This document shows, piece by piece, positions 55,675 through 63,750 of a DNA stretch of 64,000 nt (positions within the stretch are counted from its first letter, which is position 1; each line of letters begins with the position of its first letter). Made by a program: the position numbers and the translations under genes. Under the pieces are notes generated by a model that did not search any database, had not been told where the DNA came from, and worked only from the letters and a program-made list of their open reading frames with translations. This stretch comes from a bacterium. GTDB taxonomy: Bacteria; Eisenbacteria; RBG-16-71-46; CAIMUX01. The stretch is from assembly GCA_030431975.1 (NCBI GenBank), contig JAUIHP010000024.1, positions 1-64,000 of the forward strand, written 5' to 3'.

Positions 55675-57237
55675 GTGGGACCAAAAACCGTGAACCGTGA
55701 ATCCTACGGTAAAGAGTCTGCCCAGGCCGCGCGGTCCGAGCGGCCCGTCCGTCCGGTCGGACCGGATCAACCGGCGCAGGTTCGGGCACATGACATCCCC
55801 GCCGAAGTGCGATCCATCATCGGGACTCTTCGGAACGCCGGAGGACAGGGTTGGGTCGTGGGAGGCGGAATCCGCGACCTTCTGCTCGGTCGGCCCGTTC
55901 GGGACTGGGACGTGGCCACGGACCTGCCGCCCCAAAAGCTGACCACCCTCTTCCCCAGGACGGTGGAGGTCGGAGCCCGGTTCGGTACGGTCGTCGTCAT
56001 CGGAGAGCACGGCGAGTACGAGGTCACGACGTTCCGGCAGGACCAGGGGTACAGTGACGGCCGACATCCGGACGCCGTCCGCTACTCCACCAACCCCGAG
56101 GATGACCTCGCGCGGCGGGACTTCACGGTCAACGCCATCGCCTTCGAACCCGAATCCGAGACCTTGCTGGATCCCTTCGGTGGATTGTCCGACCTGAAGG
56201 CCCGCCTTCTGCGCACCGTCGGTCGTCCCGACGAACGCTTTCGCGAGGACGGGCTTCGACTTCTTCGCGCGGTGCGTCTGGCATCGCAACTGGACTTCGA
56301 CATCGATCCTGCCACGTTGGGTTCCCTCGTCCGGAACGCCGATCGCCTCGATGCCATTTCGGCGGAGAGGGTGGCCGCAGAACTCGACAGGATCCTGACG
56401 CAGGATGGCGCAGCTCGGGCGCTGGAACTGCTTCTCGAGACCGGACTGCTTCGGAAGATCCTTCCCGAGCTCTCGCACTGCTACGGAGTCAGCCAGAACA
56501 CGTTCCACGCATTCAGTGTCTTCTACCATTTGTTGGCGGCCGTCGACGCCGCCGAGTCCTCGGACCGCATCGTCCGTTGGGCCGCACTCTTTCATGACGT
56601 GGGAAAGCCGGAGACGCGGGAAGAGACAGAGTCTGGGACCAGGTCGGATACCGGGACGGGAGCGAGGACGGCAACGGAGACAGGCACAGGCTCCGGAACG
56701 AAGACGAAGACGGGACGCAAGGTCACGTTCTATTCGCACCAGGTGGTCAGCGAGAGACAGGTCCGCGCCGCCTTTGACCGGCTTCGGTTGTCCAACCTGG
56801 ACAAAGAAACCGTGGCTCATCTCGTCGAGCATCACATGTTCCACTACACACCGGACTGGACGGACGGCGCCGTTCGTCGCTTTCTGCGCACGATCGGTGA
56901 AGAACACATCGACGCGCTCTATCGCCTGCGGCGCGCCGACACCTTGGGGAATGGAGTCCGGACGCGGGTGGCTCCGGAACTCGCCATCCTACGGGGACGC
57001 ATCGATCAGGTGCTGGCCGAAGACGCTGCGCTTCACGTCCGCGACCTGAAGATCGGCGGGCACGATCTCATGAAAGAGTTCGGTCGCGGGCCGGGTCCCT
57101 GGATTGGGGAAACGCTGCAGCATCTTCTCGGGATCGTCCTCGACGAACCGGCAGAAAACGAACGGGATCGACTGCTGGAGCACGCCCGTGTGTTCCTGGC
57201 CAACGAACAGAGCGAGGGAACCTCGTCCTCGTCCTAG
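55675..57237 (+). CDS. cca: CCA tRNA nucleotidyltransferase with HD domain and repeat insertion
   Basis: Adds or repairs the CCA end of tRNA. The 520-aa protein has the head motifs GWVVGGGIRDLLLGRPV and DWDVATD (DxD metal site), TFRQDQGYSDGRHPDAV, RRDFTVNAIAF, and neck/body motifs DGLRLLRAVRLASQLDF. The C-terminal HD domain shows LFHDVGKPET and VAHLVEHHMFHY. Between HDVGKP and FYSHQ, where relatives have ~12-15 residues, there are ~35: a Thr/Gly/Ser-rich stretch from a degenerate repeat (56611-56718). It falls in a loop and should be tolerated. The stop codon lies in a hexamer array shared with the convergent bshB1 gene. GTG 55675 or the GTG 15 nt later is the start. Confidence 0.93.
   Translation: MGPKTVNRESYGKESAQAARSERPVRPVGPDQPAQVRAHDIPAEVRSIIGTLRNAGGQGWVVGGGIRDLLLGRPVRDWDVATDLPPQKLTTLFPRTVEVGARFGTVVVIGEHGEYEVTTFRQDQGYSDGRHPDAVRYSTNPEDDLARRDFTVNAIAFEPESETLLDPFGGLSDLKARLLRTVGRPDERFREDGLRLLRAVRLASQLDFDIDPATLGSLVRNADRLDAISAERVAAELDRILTQDGAARALELLLETGLLRKILPELSHCYGVSQNTFHAFSVFYHLLAAVDAAESSDRIVRWAALFHDVGKPETREETESGTRSDTGTGARTATETGTGSGTKTKTGRKVTFYSHQVVSERQVRAAFDRLRLSNLDKETVAHLVEHHMFHYTPDWTDGAVRRFLRTIGEEHIDALYRLRRADTLGNGVRTRVAPELAILRGRIDQVLAEDAALHVRDLKIGGHDLMKEFGRGPGPWIGETLQHLLGIVLDEPAENERDRLLEHARVFLANEQSEGTSSSS
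56611..56718. repeat. Degenerate ~6-nt repeat inside cca HD domain
   Basis: A GGGACn/ACGGnn-type tract encoding alternating Thr-Gly, Thr-Lys and Thr-Ala dipeptides, inserted between two conserved segments of the HD domain. Confidence 0.65.
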
Positions 57238-57262
57238 CCCAAGTCCAAGTCCTAGTCCTAGT
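57221..57262. repeat. Hexamer array CCTAGT, 7 units, spanning two convergent stop codons
   Basis: Units in order: CCTCGT, CCTCGT, CCTAGC, CCAAGT, CCAAGT, CCTAGT, CCTAGT. The CTAG palindrome gives TAG on both strands: unit 3 supplies the cca stop (57235-57237) and unit 7 the bshB1 stop (57258-57260). Confidence 0.9.
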
Positions 57263-57980
57263 CCGACGGACCGAAGAAGTTCGTCGGACCAAACGAAATC
57301 GCTTCCTCGCTGTAGAACGCCTCTCCGTACTCAACCCCGATGAAGAGTCCGTAGTAGCTGCGCAGGACATCGAGAGTGTGCAGGATGGGATTCTTCTGTT
57401 TCTGAATCGCCATCTGCGTTTCGTAGGCAAGGATCGAATCCCGGGCGCGATCGATGACGGAGGTCACGTCGACGACGATGTTCGGCATCTTCGACTTCGG
57501 GACCATGTAGTAGTAGAGGTAGGGCACGTCATGCGCCGGGATCTCCGGCATGACCGACTTGAAGCGGGCCAGCTTGACGCCGTCGCGGACGAGGAGCCCG
57601 GTCGCGAAGTGATCGACGTTGGCCGCCCCGTCATGATGTCCGTGCGGATTCGTGTGGTAGGGAGCAAAGACGATCTTGGGACGAGCCTCGCGAATCATCC
57701 GTGCGATCTTGAGCTTCCCTTCCTGATCGACAGTGACCGCTGTGTCGGGAAAGTCCGACATGTACGGTGTGGACCCCAGAACCTTGTTGGCCGCCGCAAA
57801 CTCGCGTCGCCGGATCTCCGTGGTGCCGTACGTCCCCTTCTCGCCGCGGGTCAGGCAGATGTTGAGGACGCTCTTCCCCGTTTCGACCAGGCGAATGACG
57901 GTGCCAGCCATTCCCATTTCGACGTCGTCGGGATGGGGACCGATGACGACGACGTCATAGGTCCCGGTGATCTCATCCAT
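57258..57980 (-). CDS. PIG-L-family deacetylase, BshB1-like
   Basis: Likely removes the acetyl group from GlcNAc-malate in bacillithiol synthesis. The 240-aa length and motifs fit BshB1: VVVIGPHPDDVEMGMAGTV (zinc-binding HPDD), LTRGEKGTYGTTEIRRREF, HTNPHGHHDGAANVD (HxxH zinc ligand region) and the C-terminal ETQMAIQKQKNPILHTLDVL with YYGLFIGVEYGEAF, which are typical of the Bacteroidota-type BshB1. bshA and bshC are not in the window, so the pathway call rests on this protein alone; other PIG-L deacetylases are possible. ATG 57980. Its last codons and stop lie in the hexamer array at 57221-57262. Confidence 0.85.
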   Translation of the reverse strand: MDEITGTYDVVVIGPHPDDVEMGMAGTVIRLVETGKSVLNICLTRGEKGTYGTTEIRRREFAAANKVLGSTPYMSDFPDTAVTVDQEGKLKIARMIREARPKIVFAPYHTNPHGHHDGAANVDHFATGLLVRDGVKLARFKSVMPEIPAHDVPYLYYYMVPKSKMPNIVVDVTSVIDRARDSILAYETQMAIQKQKNPILHTLDVLRSYYGLFIGVEYGEAFYSEEAISFGPTNFFGPSD

Positions 57981-58102
57981 ACTTTTGGTCCTTCGTCGGG
58001 AGGCGGCGATGCGCTGGGCCGCCGCGATTTTGCGATTCGTGACCGGCCATGATATCGGCTCTCAGCGATTCGTCCTAGGAGGACTGCGGAAAACTCCCGG
58101 GG

Positions 58103-60940
58103 CTACGGCCCGTTGGAACCAACCCGTTCCGTCGGATACGACTTTCGTCGGCGCGGGGCCGGCGCTTTGTTCTCGTCCAGACGGTCGATTTGCCCCATTA
58201 GCTTTCGGCGGAGGTCATCCGGCAGCGGGCGCGGCACCTTTCGCTCGGCGACCTGTGACGGCTCGGCACCGACGTCCCCTCCTGCACCGGATCCCAAACC
58301 GGATCCCGCGCCGCTCCCCTGGCGTCCTGCGGGCCGGCCAGTGTTTTCCGCCGCCTCGGCCGAACTGACAGCTTCGCCGCTCGTGGCATCGCCGGGAGTT
58401 CCGGAAATCGCGGCGGTTCCCCCCGCTCCGGACGCCTTGGCGAGGAACGCCTTCGCCCGCTCGGCCCGGATTCCTTCGAGCGGAACCTTGGGAACGTAGT
58501 CTTCCAACCCGAGGACCGCGTGCAGCAGGACGAGGGCGGCTTCCTTATCTGGGATCCGTCCCTTCGTGAAGGCGTCGGGATCGTTGGCATAGCTCGGAGC
58601 GAGAGGCGCACCCACGCAACTGGGACATCCTTCCTCGCAGGGACATCCCAGAATGAGTTCGCGCGCCGCATCGAGAATCTCTTCCAGCTTGTGGAAGGCA
58701 CGCCGACCGTAGCCAAGTCCGCCCGGATACTTGTCGTAGACGAACGTCGTCGGACCTTGCGAATTGCGCATGTCGACGACGGTGCCGAGATCGTGCGCGT
58801 CGCACATGACGTGCAGCGCGATGACCTCGCAAAGAACATTGGCGATGCCGACCATTCCATCCACGGGAACCCGACCCTGATCCAGAACTTTGCGCAGGAC
58901 CGGAGCCGTCGGAACGAACCAAAGTGCGGTCGTGTGGAGTGTCGTGTGCGGAAGATCGATCTGTCCGTAGCCGAGCGAATCGCGCGACCCGAACTTGATC
59001 TTCTTGAACATGGTCACCTTCTCGTGAAGGGAACACTCGCCGAAGAATCCCGTCGACTCCGCGACCGGGCGTTCCATGTCGGCTTCCGGAGCGTCGATAT
59101 GACTGTCACTGACCGACTGCGTGTAGTAGTCGACATCGGACTTGTGCAGATAGGCCACCCGTTCACTCAAGTCGAGTTCGTCGACGAAGAAGGTCTCGCC
59201 GTCATGCATGTAGATGGCCTGCGGATGAACCTGCGTAAACGCGGACGGCTCGTCGATGGTTCCGATGACGAAGTTGGCTCCGTCCGTCGTGTCGAGCAGG
59301 GTGTACTCGTTCTCTCCGGAATTCCGAAGAGAGAACGAACTGGCCGGATACTCCTGATCGGTGTGGAACCAACGACCCCGAACCAGACGCAGATGATTGT
59401 GGTCCTGCAACAGATCCAGAATGGCGGGAGCGTACGGTCCGTAAGACTCTTCTTCGTCGACCGGAATCGGGACTTCGAAGGCGGCGCAGCGAAGATGATT
59501 GAGCAGGATGTGCGGGTTGCCGCGGTCGAGAACGGCGCCTTCCGGATTGTTCGAAAAGAAATACTCAGGGTTCTGCATCAGGTACTGATCGATGGGCGCG
59601 TTGTGCCCGACCAGAATGGCCACCGACTCGGACTGGCGGCGCCCGGCCCGTCCCGCCTGCTGCCAGGTCGAAGCGATCGTACCGGGATAGCCGACCATGA
59701 TCGCAACGTCGAGTGAGCCGACATCGATTCCCAACTCGAGTGCGTTCGTCGAGATGACACCCAGGAGGTCCCCGTCGAAAAGTGCGGACTCGATCTTGCG
59801 CCGCTCTTCCGGCAGGTATCCCGATCGGTAGGCTCGAATGCGCTTGGCCAGTCCTCCACCTGCCTTCTGCAGATCATCCTGCGCGTAACGCAGAAGGACT
59901 TCCGCAAGAAGGCGAGCTTTGACGAAAGCGATCGACTGGTAGCCCTCGCGAATCAATCGAACGAAGAGATCCTTCGCTTCGATGTTGCTGCTGCGACGCT
60001 CCATGCCGGTGTTGCCGAGATGCGGCGGATTCCAAAACACGAAGTGCTTCGTTCCACGAGGTGAGCCGTCGTCGTCGACGACCTTGACCTCTTCGCCGAT
60101 CAGTTCCTTCGCGAGGTCGCCGGGATTGGAAATCGTCGCCGAGGCGCAGATCCAGACCGGATCGGCTCCGTGATGCCTGCAAAGCCGACGGAGTCGGCGC
60201 AGAACGTTCGCGACGTGAGAGCCGAAGATGCCGCGGTAGACATGAATCTCGTCGATGATGACGTAGCTCAGCCGGGCAAAGAACTCCGCCCAGCGCGCGT
60301 GGTTGGGAAGGATGCCCGCGTGCAGCATGTCGGGATTGGTCAGAAGCAGGTTGGCTTCGTCCCGTAGTCGGGTCCGCAAGGAAGTCGGCGTGTCTCCGTC
60401 GTAGGTGCCGGCGCGGAAGTCCAACCCAGACGGCCCGGCCAGTCCCAACTCCGACGCTGCGGCCAGCCCCGGCCCCGCCATTCCGCCGCCTCCACCTCGC
60501 CCAGTGCCTTTGCGCGAGGTTCGGCGAGCCGGGGGCATCAGGTCCTGTCCTTCGGGAAGAAAACGGCGCAGCACTTTGAGCTGATCCTGGGAGAGCGCCT
60601 TCGTCGGGAAGAGATAGAGCGCGCGCGCCTTCGGGTCCATGGAGATGCGCTCGAGCACCGGAAGGTTGTAGCAGAGACTCTTGCCGGATGCCGTTCCCGT
60701 GACGACGACCGTGCTCTCTCCCCGTCGGATGTGATCGACGGCGTGGGCCTGGTGGCGGTAGAGCTTCTCGATTCCCTGCGCCGCAAGCGGTCGGGTCAGA
60801 ACATCGGGCAAAGGATGTTCCGGATCGGCATAGATCGGATCGCGTGACGGACGAGTCTCGTGATGGACCATCTGCCCGCGTTCGCGGGCCAGGTTCTCGA
60901 TCAGATCGATGAGCGGAAAGGCGTCGGGTGAATCGGTCAT
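58103..60940 (-). CDS. mrfA: DEAD/DEAH helicase with DUF1998 domain, MrfA-like
   Basis: A 945-aa superfamily 2 DNA helicase. It has a Q-like N-terminal motif (LYRHQAHAVDHIRRGE), Walker A GTASGKSLCYN near residue 80, LLLTNPDMLHAGILP, the Walker B DEIH in YVIIDEIHVYRG, and the second RecA domain (LLGVISTNALELGIDVGSLD with QQAGRAGRRQ). The DUF1998 end carries the four-cysteine cluster CPCEEGCPSC near residue 770, characteristic of MrfA (YprA), the helicase that repairs mitomycin-type lesions in Bacillus with the nuclease MrfB. The MrfB homologue is the next gene upstream. A long Ala/Gly/Ser-rich tail (residues ~850-930) is extra, as is a Gly-rich insert near residue 145. A LexA-type operator lies ~95 nt before ATG 60940. 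Confidence 0.9.
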   Translation of the reverse strand: MTDSPDAFPLIDLIENLARERGQMVHHETRPSRDPIYADPEHPLPDVLTRPLAAQGIEKLYRHQAHAVDHIRRGESTVVVTGTASGKSLCYNLPVLERISMDPKARALYLFPTKALSQDQLKVLRRFLPEGQDLMPPARRTSRKGTGRGGGGGMAGPGLAAASELGLAGPSGLDFRAGTYDGDTPTSLRTRLRDEANLLLTNPDMLHAGILPNHARWAEFFARLSYVIIDEIHVYRGIFGSHVANVLRRLRRLCRHHGADPVWICASATISNPGDLAKELIGEEVKVVDDDGSPRGTKHFVFWNPPHLGNTGMERRSSNIEAKDLFVRLIREGYQSIAFVKARLLAEVLLRYAQDDLQKAGGGLAKRIRAYRSGYLPEERRKIESALFDGDLLGVISTNALELGIDVGSLDVAIMVGYPGTIASTWQQAGRAGRRQSESVAILVGHNAPIDQYLMQNPEYFFSNNPEGAVLDRGNPHILLNHLRCAAFEVPIPVDEEESYGPYAPAILDLLQDHNHLRLVRGRWFHTDQEYPASSFSLRNSGENEYTLLDTTDGANFVIGTIDEPSAFTQVHPQAIYMHDGETFFVDELDLSERVAYLHKSDVDYYTQSVSDSHIDAPEADMERPVAESTGFFGECSLHEKVTMFKKIKFGSRDSLGYGQIDLPHTTLHTTALWFVPTAPVLRKVLDQGRVPVDGMVGIANVLCEVIALHVMCDAHDLGTVVDMRNSQGPTTFVYDKYPGGLGYGRRAFHKLEEILDAARELILGCPCEEGCPSCVGAPLAPSYANDPDAFTKGRIPDKEAALVLLHAVLGLEDYVPKVPLEGIRAERAKAFLAKASGAGGTAAISGTPGDATSGEAVSSAEAAENTGRPAGRQGSGAGSGLGSGAGGDVGAEPSQVAERKVPRPLPDDLRRKLMGQIDRLDENKAPAPRRRKSYPTERVGSNGP

Positions 60941-61032
60941 ATCGTTCCCTTGATGTCAGTCTCCGGATCCCTGGAGAGGTCGCCTCATCGGGCAGGATGT
61001 GGAGCGAGGATACTCCAAGCCGCGGCACGGAA

Positions 61033-61046
61033 GGAACAAATGTTCG
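61033..61046. promoter_or_regulatory. Predicted SOS box upstream of mrfA
   Basis: GGAACAAATGTTCG matches CGAACRNRYGTTCG at 13 of 14 positions; the GAAC-N4-GTTC core is perfect. TATCCT on the - strand ~25 nt downstream is a possible -10, which would place the operator across the -35. Confidence 0.65.
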
Positions 61047-61072
61047 TGGGGCTGTCTCGGGATCTCGGACCC

Positions 61073-62128
61073 TCAGACGTCCCGAAGATGCACGTCCAGT
61101 CGCGCCAGCGTGACCAGGTCTTCCCGGTTGTGGCGAAGGACGCGGACCATGTCCTCTTCCTCGCCCGTTCGGACGTAGTCGTGATAGGCCTCGGGAATCT
61201 CGCCCCCTGGCAGGTCCCGATACCGATAGCGCTGAAAGAGAACCGACTCCAGCGTCTGAAGCTTGCAGTTGGGGAGCACGCCCTTGTACACCCGGCGGGC
61301 AGCGTGCAACAGGTCGCGATGCTCATCCGGCTCCGGAAGGACGAGTCGGTGGTAGAGTGCCCGATTCCGGAGGAACGGATGGTCGAAGGACTTCCCGTTG
61401 AAACTGACCCAGGCTTTCTCGACCTCACCGTGGTCTCCGAACGCTTCCAGGATCGACTCTTCCTCGGCATAGTCCCGCGCCAGTAGTTGAATCACGGCCC
61501 AGCTCGATTCCCACCGAACCATGATGCCGATCAGAAAGAGCGGATGCCCGTGAAAGCCGCAGGTCTCGAGGTCGAAGTAGAGACCATCGTTCCCCAGCCC
61601 GGAGAGCTCCGGATCGCGGGAAAGGTCGCCGAGACGGTGGACGATCCGGCAGTAGGCGCCGTCGGGAAACTCGACGGCCGCATCGGGAAAGGCTTCCCGG
61701 ATCGAGGCTTCAGAACGTGGGTCGAACGGCAGGCTCTCCGGATCATCGCGAAACCGAAAGGCCTCGGACCGGTCGAGAACCGTGGTCGGCAAGGTGTCGA
61801 GCGTATCCCTGCGCCCCCGCCTCTTGGCGCGAGGTGCCTGGAAACCGGGCAGACCGTCGAAGAGCGTGGGAGACTCAACTCGCTGGGAAGAGGCCGAGGC
61901 GTTTTTCGACGTTCGCCCTACCGCCGAGGTGTGCGCGCCCCGCGCCCCGTCACCGTTCGGTCCGAGTTCTGAAGACTCCGCCTCTCGCAGGTCGAACGAG
62001 CCGTCTGACGCCTCCGGCCCATCTTTCCGGGCGCGACGTCGTGAACGGCCTCGCCCCCGCGCAAATGGGTCGTCGCCGCGCCATTCCAGAATCGAATCGA
62101 TGTCGTCCTGTTCCCGACGGTCCTTCAC
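61073..62128 (-). CDS. mrfB: RNase H-like exonuclease, MrfB (YprB)-like
   Basis: A 351-aa DnaQ-fold nuclease, probable partner of the adjacent MrfA helicase. The DEDD residues are visible: LYFDLETCGFHGHPLFLIG (first Asp and Glu near residue 185), WVSFNGKSFDHPFLRNRALY (second Asp) and RHNREDLVTLARL (last Asp). HRDLLHAARRVYK and LQTLESVLFQRYR are also typical of YprB-type nucleases. The first ~100 residues are charged and low-complexity (GRGRSRRRARKDG) and unlikely to be structured. The TPR region found at the C-terminus of Bacillus MrfB is missing, making this a shorter form. GTG 62128. mrfB is upstream of mrfA here, and the operator lies between them. Confidence 0.85.
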   Translation of the reverse strand: MKDRREQDDIDSILEWRGDDPFARGRGRSRRRARKDGPEASDGSFDLREAESSELGPNGDGARGAHTSAVGRTSKNASASSQRVESPTLFDGLPGFQAPRAKRRGRRDTLDTLPTTVLDRSEAFRFRDDPESLPFDPRSEASIREAFPDAAVEFPDGAYCRIVHRLGDLSRDPELSGLGNDGLYFDLETCGFHGHPLFLIGIMVRWESSWAVIQLLARDYAEEESILEAFGDHGEVEKAWVSFNGKSFDHPFLRNRALYHRLVLPEPDEHRDLLHAARRVYKGVLPNCKLQTLESVLFQRYRYRDLPGGEIPEAYHDYVRTGEEEDMVRVLRHNREDLVTLARLDVHLRDV

Positions 62129-62211
62129 GGGTATCCATCCCCTGGAATCACGGTTAGCATGCGGTCGAGTTCCGTCCCCAGATCACCTTCCTGGCAATGC
62201 TCGGAGGAATC

Positions 62212-62487
62212 GTGTCATCACCGCATTTCCACGCCATCGTACGGGGCAAGGTGCAGGGTGTCTACTTTCGTGACACGACCCGGCAGACAGCGGAAAGGCT
62301 CGGCATCACCGGCTCGGCGGTCAACCTGCCGGACGGGACGGTACGCGTCGAGGCATACGGTCCCCGTCCGGCCCTGGAGGGTCTCGTCGAGTTTCTTCAC
62401 CAAGGCTCTCCCCAGTCCCGTGTCGACGGCGTCGAGATCGAATGGCATGACGGCGAAACTCCGCCGCCTCGTTTCACAACCGGCTAG
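62212..62487 (+). CDS. acyP: Acylphosphatase
   Basis: A small cytoplasmic enzyme that hydrolyses acyl phosphates such as acetyl phosphate and 1,3-bisphosphoglycerate. 91 aa from GTG 62212, chosen for GGAGG 4 nt upstream, a spacing seen for other genes in this window; ATG 62197 would add five residues. The active-site loop HAIVRGKVQGVYFRDTT has the phosphate-binding Arg, and GSAVNLPDGTVRVEAYG has the catalytic Asn. Both are intact. It stands in front of the SpoU/TrmH gene, divergent from mrfB. Confidence 0.93.
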   Translation: MSSPHFHAIVRGKVQGVYFRDTTRQTAERLGITGSAVNLPDGTVRVEAYGPRPALEGLVEFLHQGSPQSRVDGVEIEWHDGETPPPRFTTG

Positions 62488-62621
62488 CTCGCTGTTCCGA
62501 CTTGTCCACAAGTGGACTCGGGCCTTCCGTTTCGTGCTTCAAAGAGGATTGAGTGCGAAGATTGGTCCACCGGACCGAACTAGGCTGAAAATCCGTATGG
62601 GGGTATCCGTAAACAAGGGAA

Positions 62622-63485
62622 ATGGAAGCACCCATCACCTCTTCCCATAACCCGCAGGTGACGCGGGTCCGAAAGTGGATCAATCGCCCGCAGGTCTGCC
62701 GGCGCGACGGCGTCCTCGTGGCCGACGGTATCCACCTTGTCCAGGAAGCTCTCGAGGCGGGTCTTTCCTGCCGGGTCATTTTTGCCGACTCGCGGAGCAG
62801 CCATCCCGAGGTGAAGGAGATCCTGGACTCGGCAGACGAGCGCCGTCTTCCTGTCTATCCCGTGATGCCCCACATCCTCCGGGCCGTTTCCGGGGTCGAG
62901 ACGCCGCAGGGGCTGATCGGCGTCTTCGAACGGCCGGCATTCGAACCCTCCGCCTTTTGGCGAGCTGCCCTCGAGACGTCTCCGGTCCATGTCGTCGTCG
63001 CGGCTGGAGTCCAGGATCCGGGAAACATGGGGAGCCTGATCCGAACGGCCCGGGCCGCAGGCATCCGTGGACTGGTCTGCACGCGCGGCACGGTGGATCC
63101 CTACCATCACCGGGCGCTGCGCGCCTCGATGGGCGCCGCTCTTTCCTTCCCCATTCTCCTCGACGTCGAAGAAGAGACTCTGATCTCCCAGCTGGAGAAG
63201 GCCGGTCTTCGAACGGCTGGGCTCGCTCCGCGCGGGACAACCGATCTGGATGAAATCGATCCCCAGTACCCGACGGCGTGGGTCTTCGGATCGGAAGGAC
63301 AAGGGTTACCCAAGGACATCGGTGACGCCATTGATCTCAACGTGAAGATCCCGATGGAACCGGGTGTCGAGTCGCTGGCCGTGCCGGCCGCGGGCGCGGT
63401 CGTGTTCTACTGGCTGTACCTGTTCGGGCGCGACAAGCAGCGCAACGGTGACGGCGTTCGGGCCGACCGTTCGCAGCCAGCCTAA
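62622..63485 (+). CDS. SpoU/TrmH-family RNA 2'-O-methyltransferase
   Basis: A 287-aa SPOUT-fold methyltransferase acting on rRNA or tRNA. The N-terminal substrate-binding domain starts ITSSHNPQVTRVRKWINRPQ and includes LVADGIHLVQEALEAG. The three SPOUT motifs are present: VQDPGNMGSLIRTARAAG (motif 1), WVFGSEGQGLPKDI (motif 2) and VKIPMEPGVESLAVPAAGAV (motif 3), which form the trefoil knot that binds S-adenosylmethionine. The layout is that of RlmB/TsnR-type 23S rRNA enzymes; the exact target is unknown. ATG 62622. Its TAA stop is followed after 3 nt by a heptamer array. Confidence 0.93.
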   Translation: MEAPITSSHNPQVTRVRKWINRPQVCRRDGVLVADGIHLVQEALEAGLSCRVIFADSRSSHPEVKEILDSADERRLPVYPVMPHILRAVSGVETPQGLIGVFERPAFEPSAFWRAALETSPVHVVVAAGVQDPGNMGSLIRTARAAGIRGLVCTRGTVDPYHHRALRASMGAALSFPILLDVEEETLISQLEKAGLRTAGLAPRGTTDLDEIDPQYPTAWVFGSEGQGLPKDIGDAIDLNVKIPMEPGVESLAVPAAGAVVFYWLYLFGRDKQRNGDGVRADRSQPA

Positions 63486-63488
63486 GGC

Positions 63489-63579
63489 CTTAGGTCTTAG
63501 GTCTTAGGTCTTAGGTCTTAGGTCTTAGGTCTTAGGTCTTAGGTCTCAGGTCTCAGGTCTCAGGTCTCAGGTCTCAGGT
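63489..63579. repeat. Heptamer tandem array: 8 x CTTAGGT then 5 x CTCAGGT
   Basis: Thirteen perfect 7-nt units, eight CTTAGGT (63489-63544) followed by five CTCAGGT (63545-63579), then decaying CTCAACC/CTAGGAT-like units to about 63620. The first block has TAG on the + strand and TAA on the - strand, in all frames because seven is not divisible by three. Confidence 0.95.
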
Positions 63580-63750
63580 CTCAACCTGCCTAGGATCTCA
63601 ACTAGGCGAAGGTCTCAATCCTGCCAGGGTTCCAGCCCGCCCAACTCCCGTGCCCGACAACCTTTCCGCCTCGTTTTCGCGAAGTCCCCCACCTGCGCTA
63701 AGATCGAACCCGCAACATCCGCACTCCACTTCGACTCCAGGAGGTCGCCC
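63580..63750. other. Upstream region of the truncated dehydrogenase gene
   Basis: Non-coding as far as I can see. It contains decayed heptamer units to ~63620 and the purine-rich AGGAGG at 63739-63744 that serves the downstream TTG start. TAAGAT at 63699-63704 could be a -10 but lacks a good -35. Confidence 0.5.

Noticed and set aside
63489-63620. CRISPR array
   Set aside because: Units are 7 nt with no spacers and there are no cas genes.
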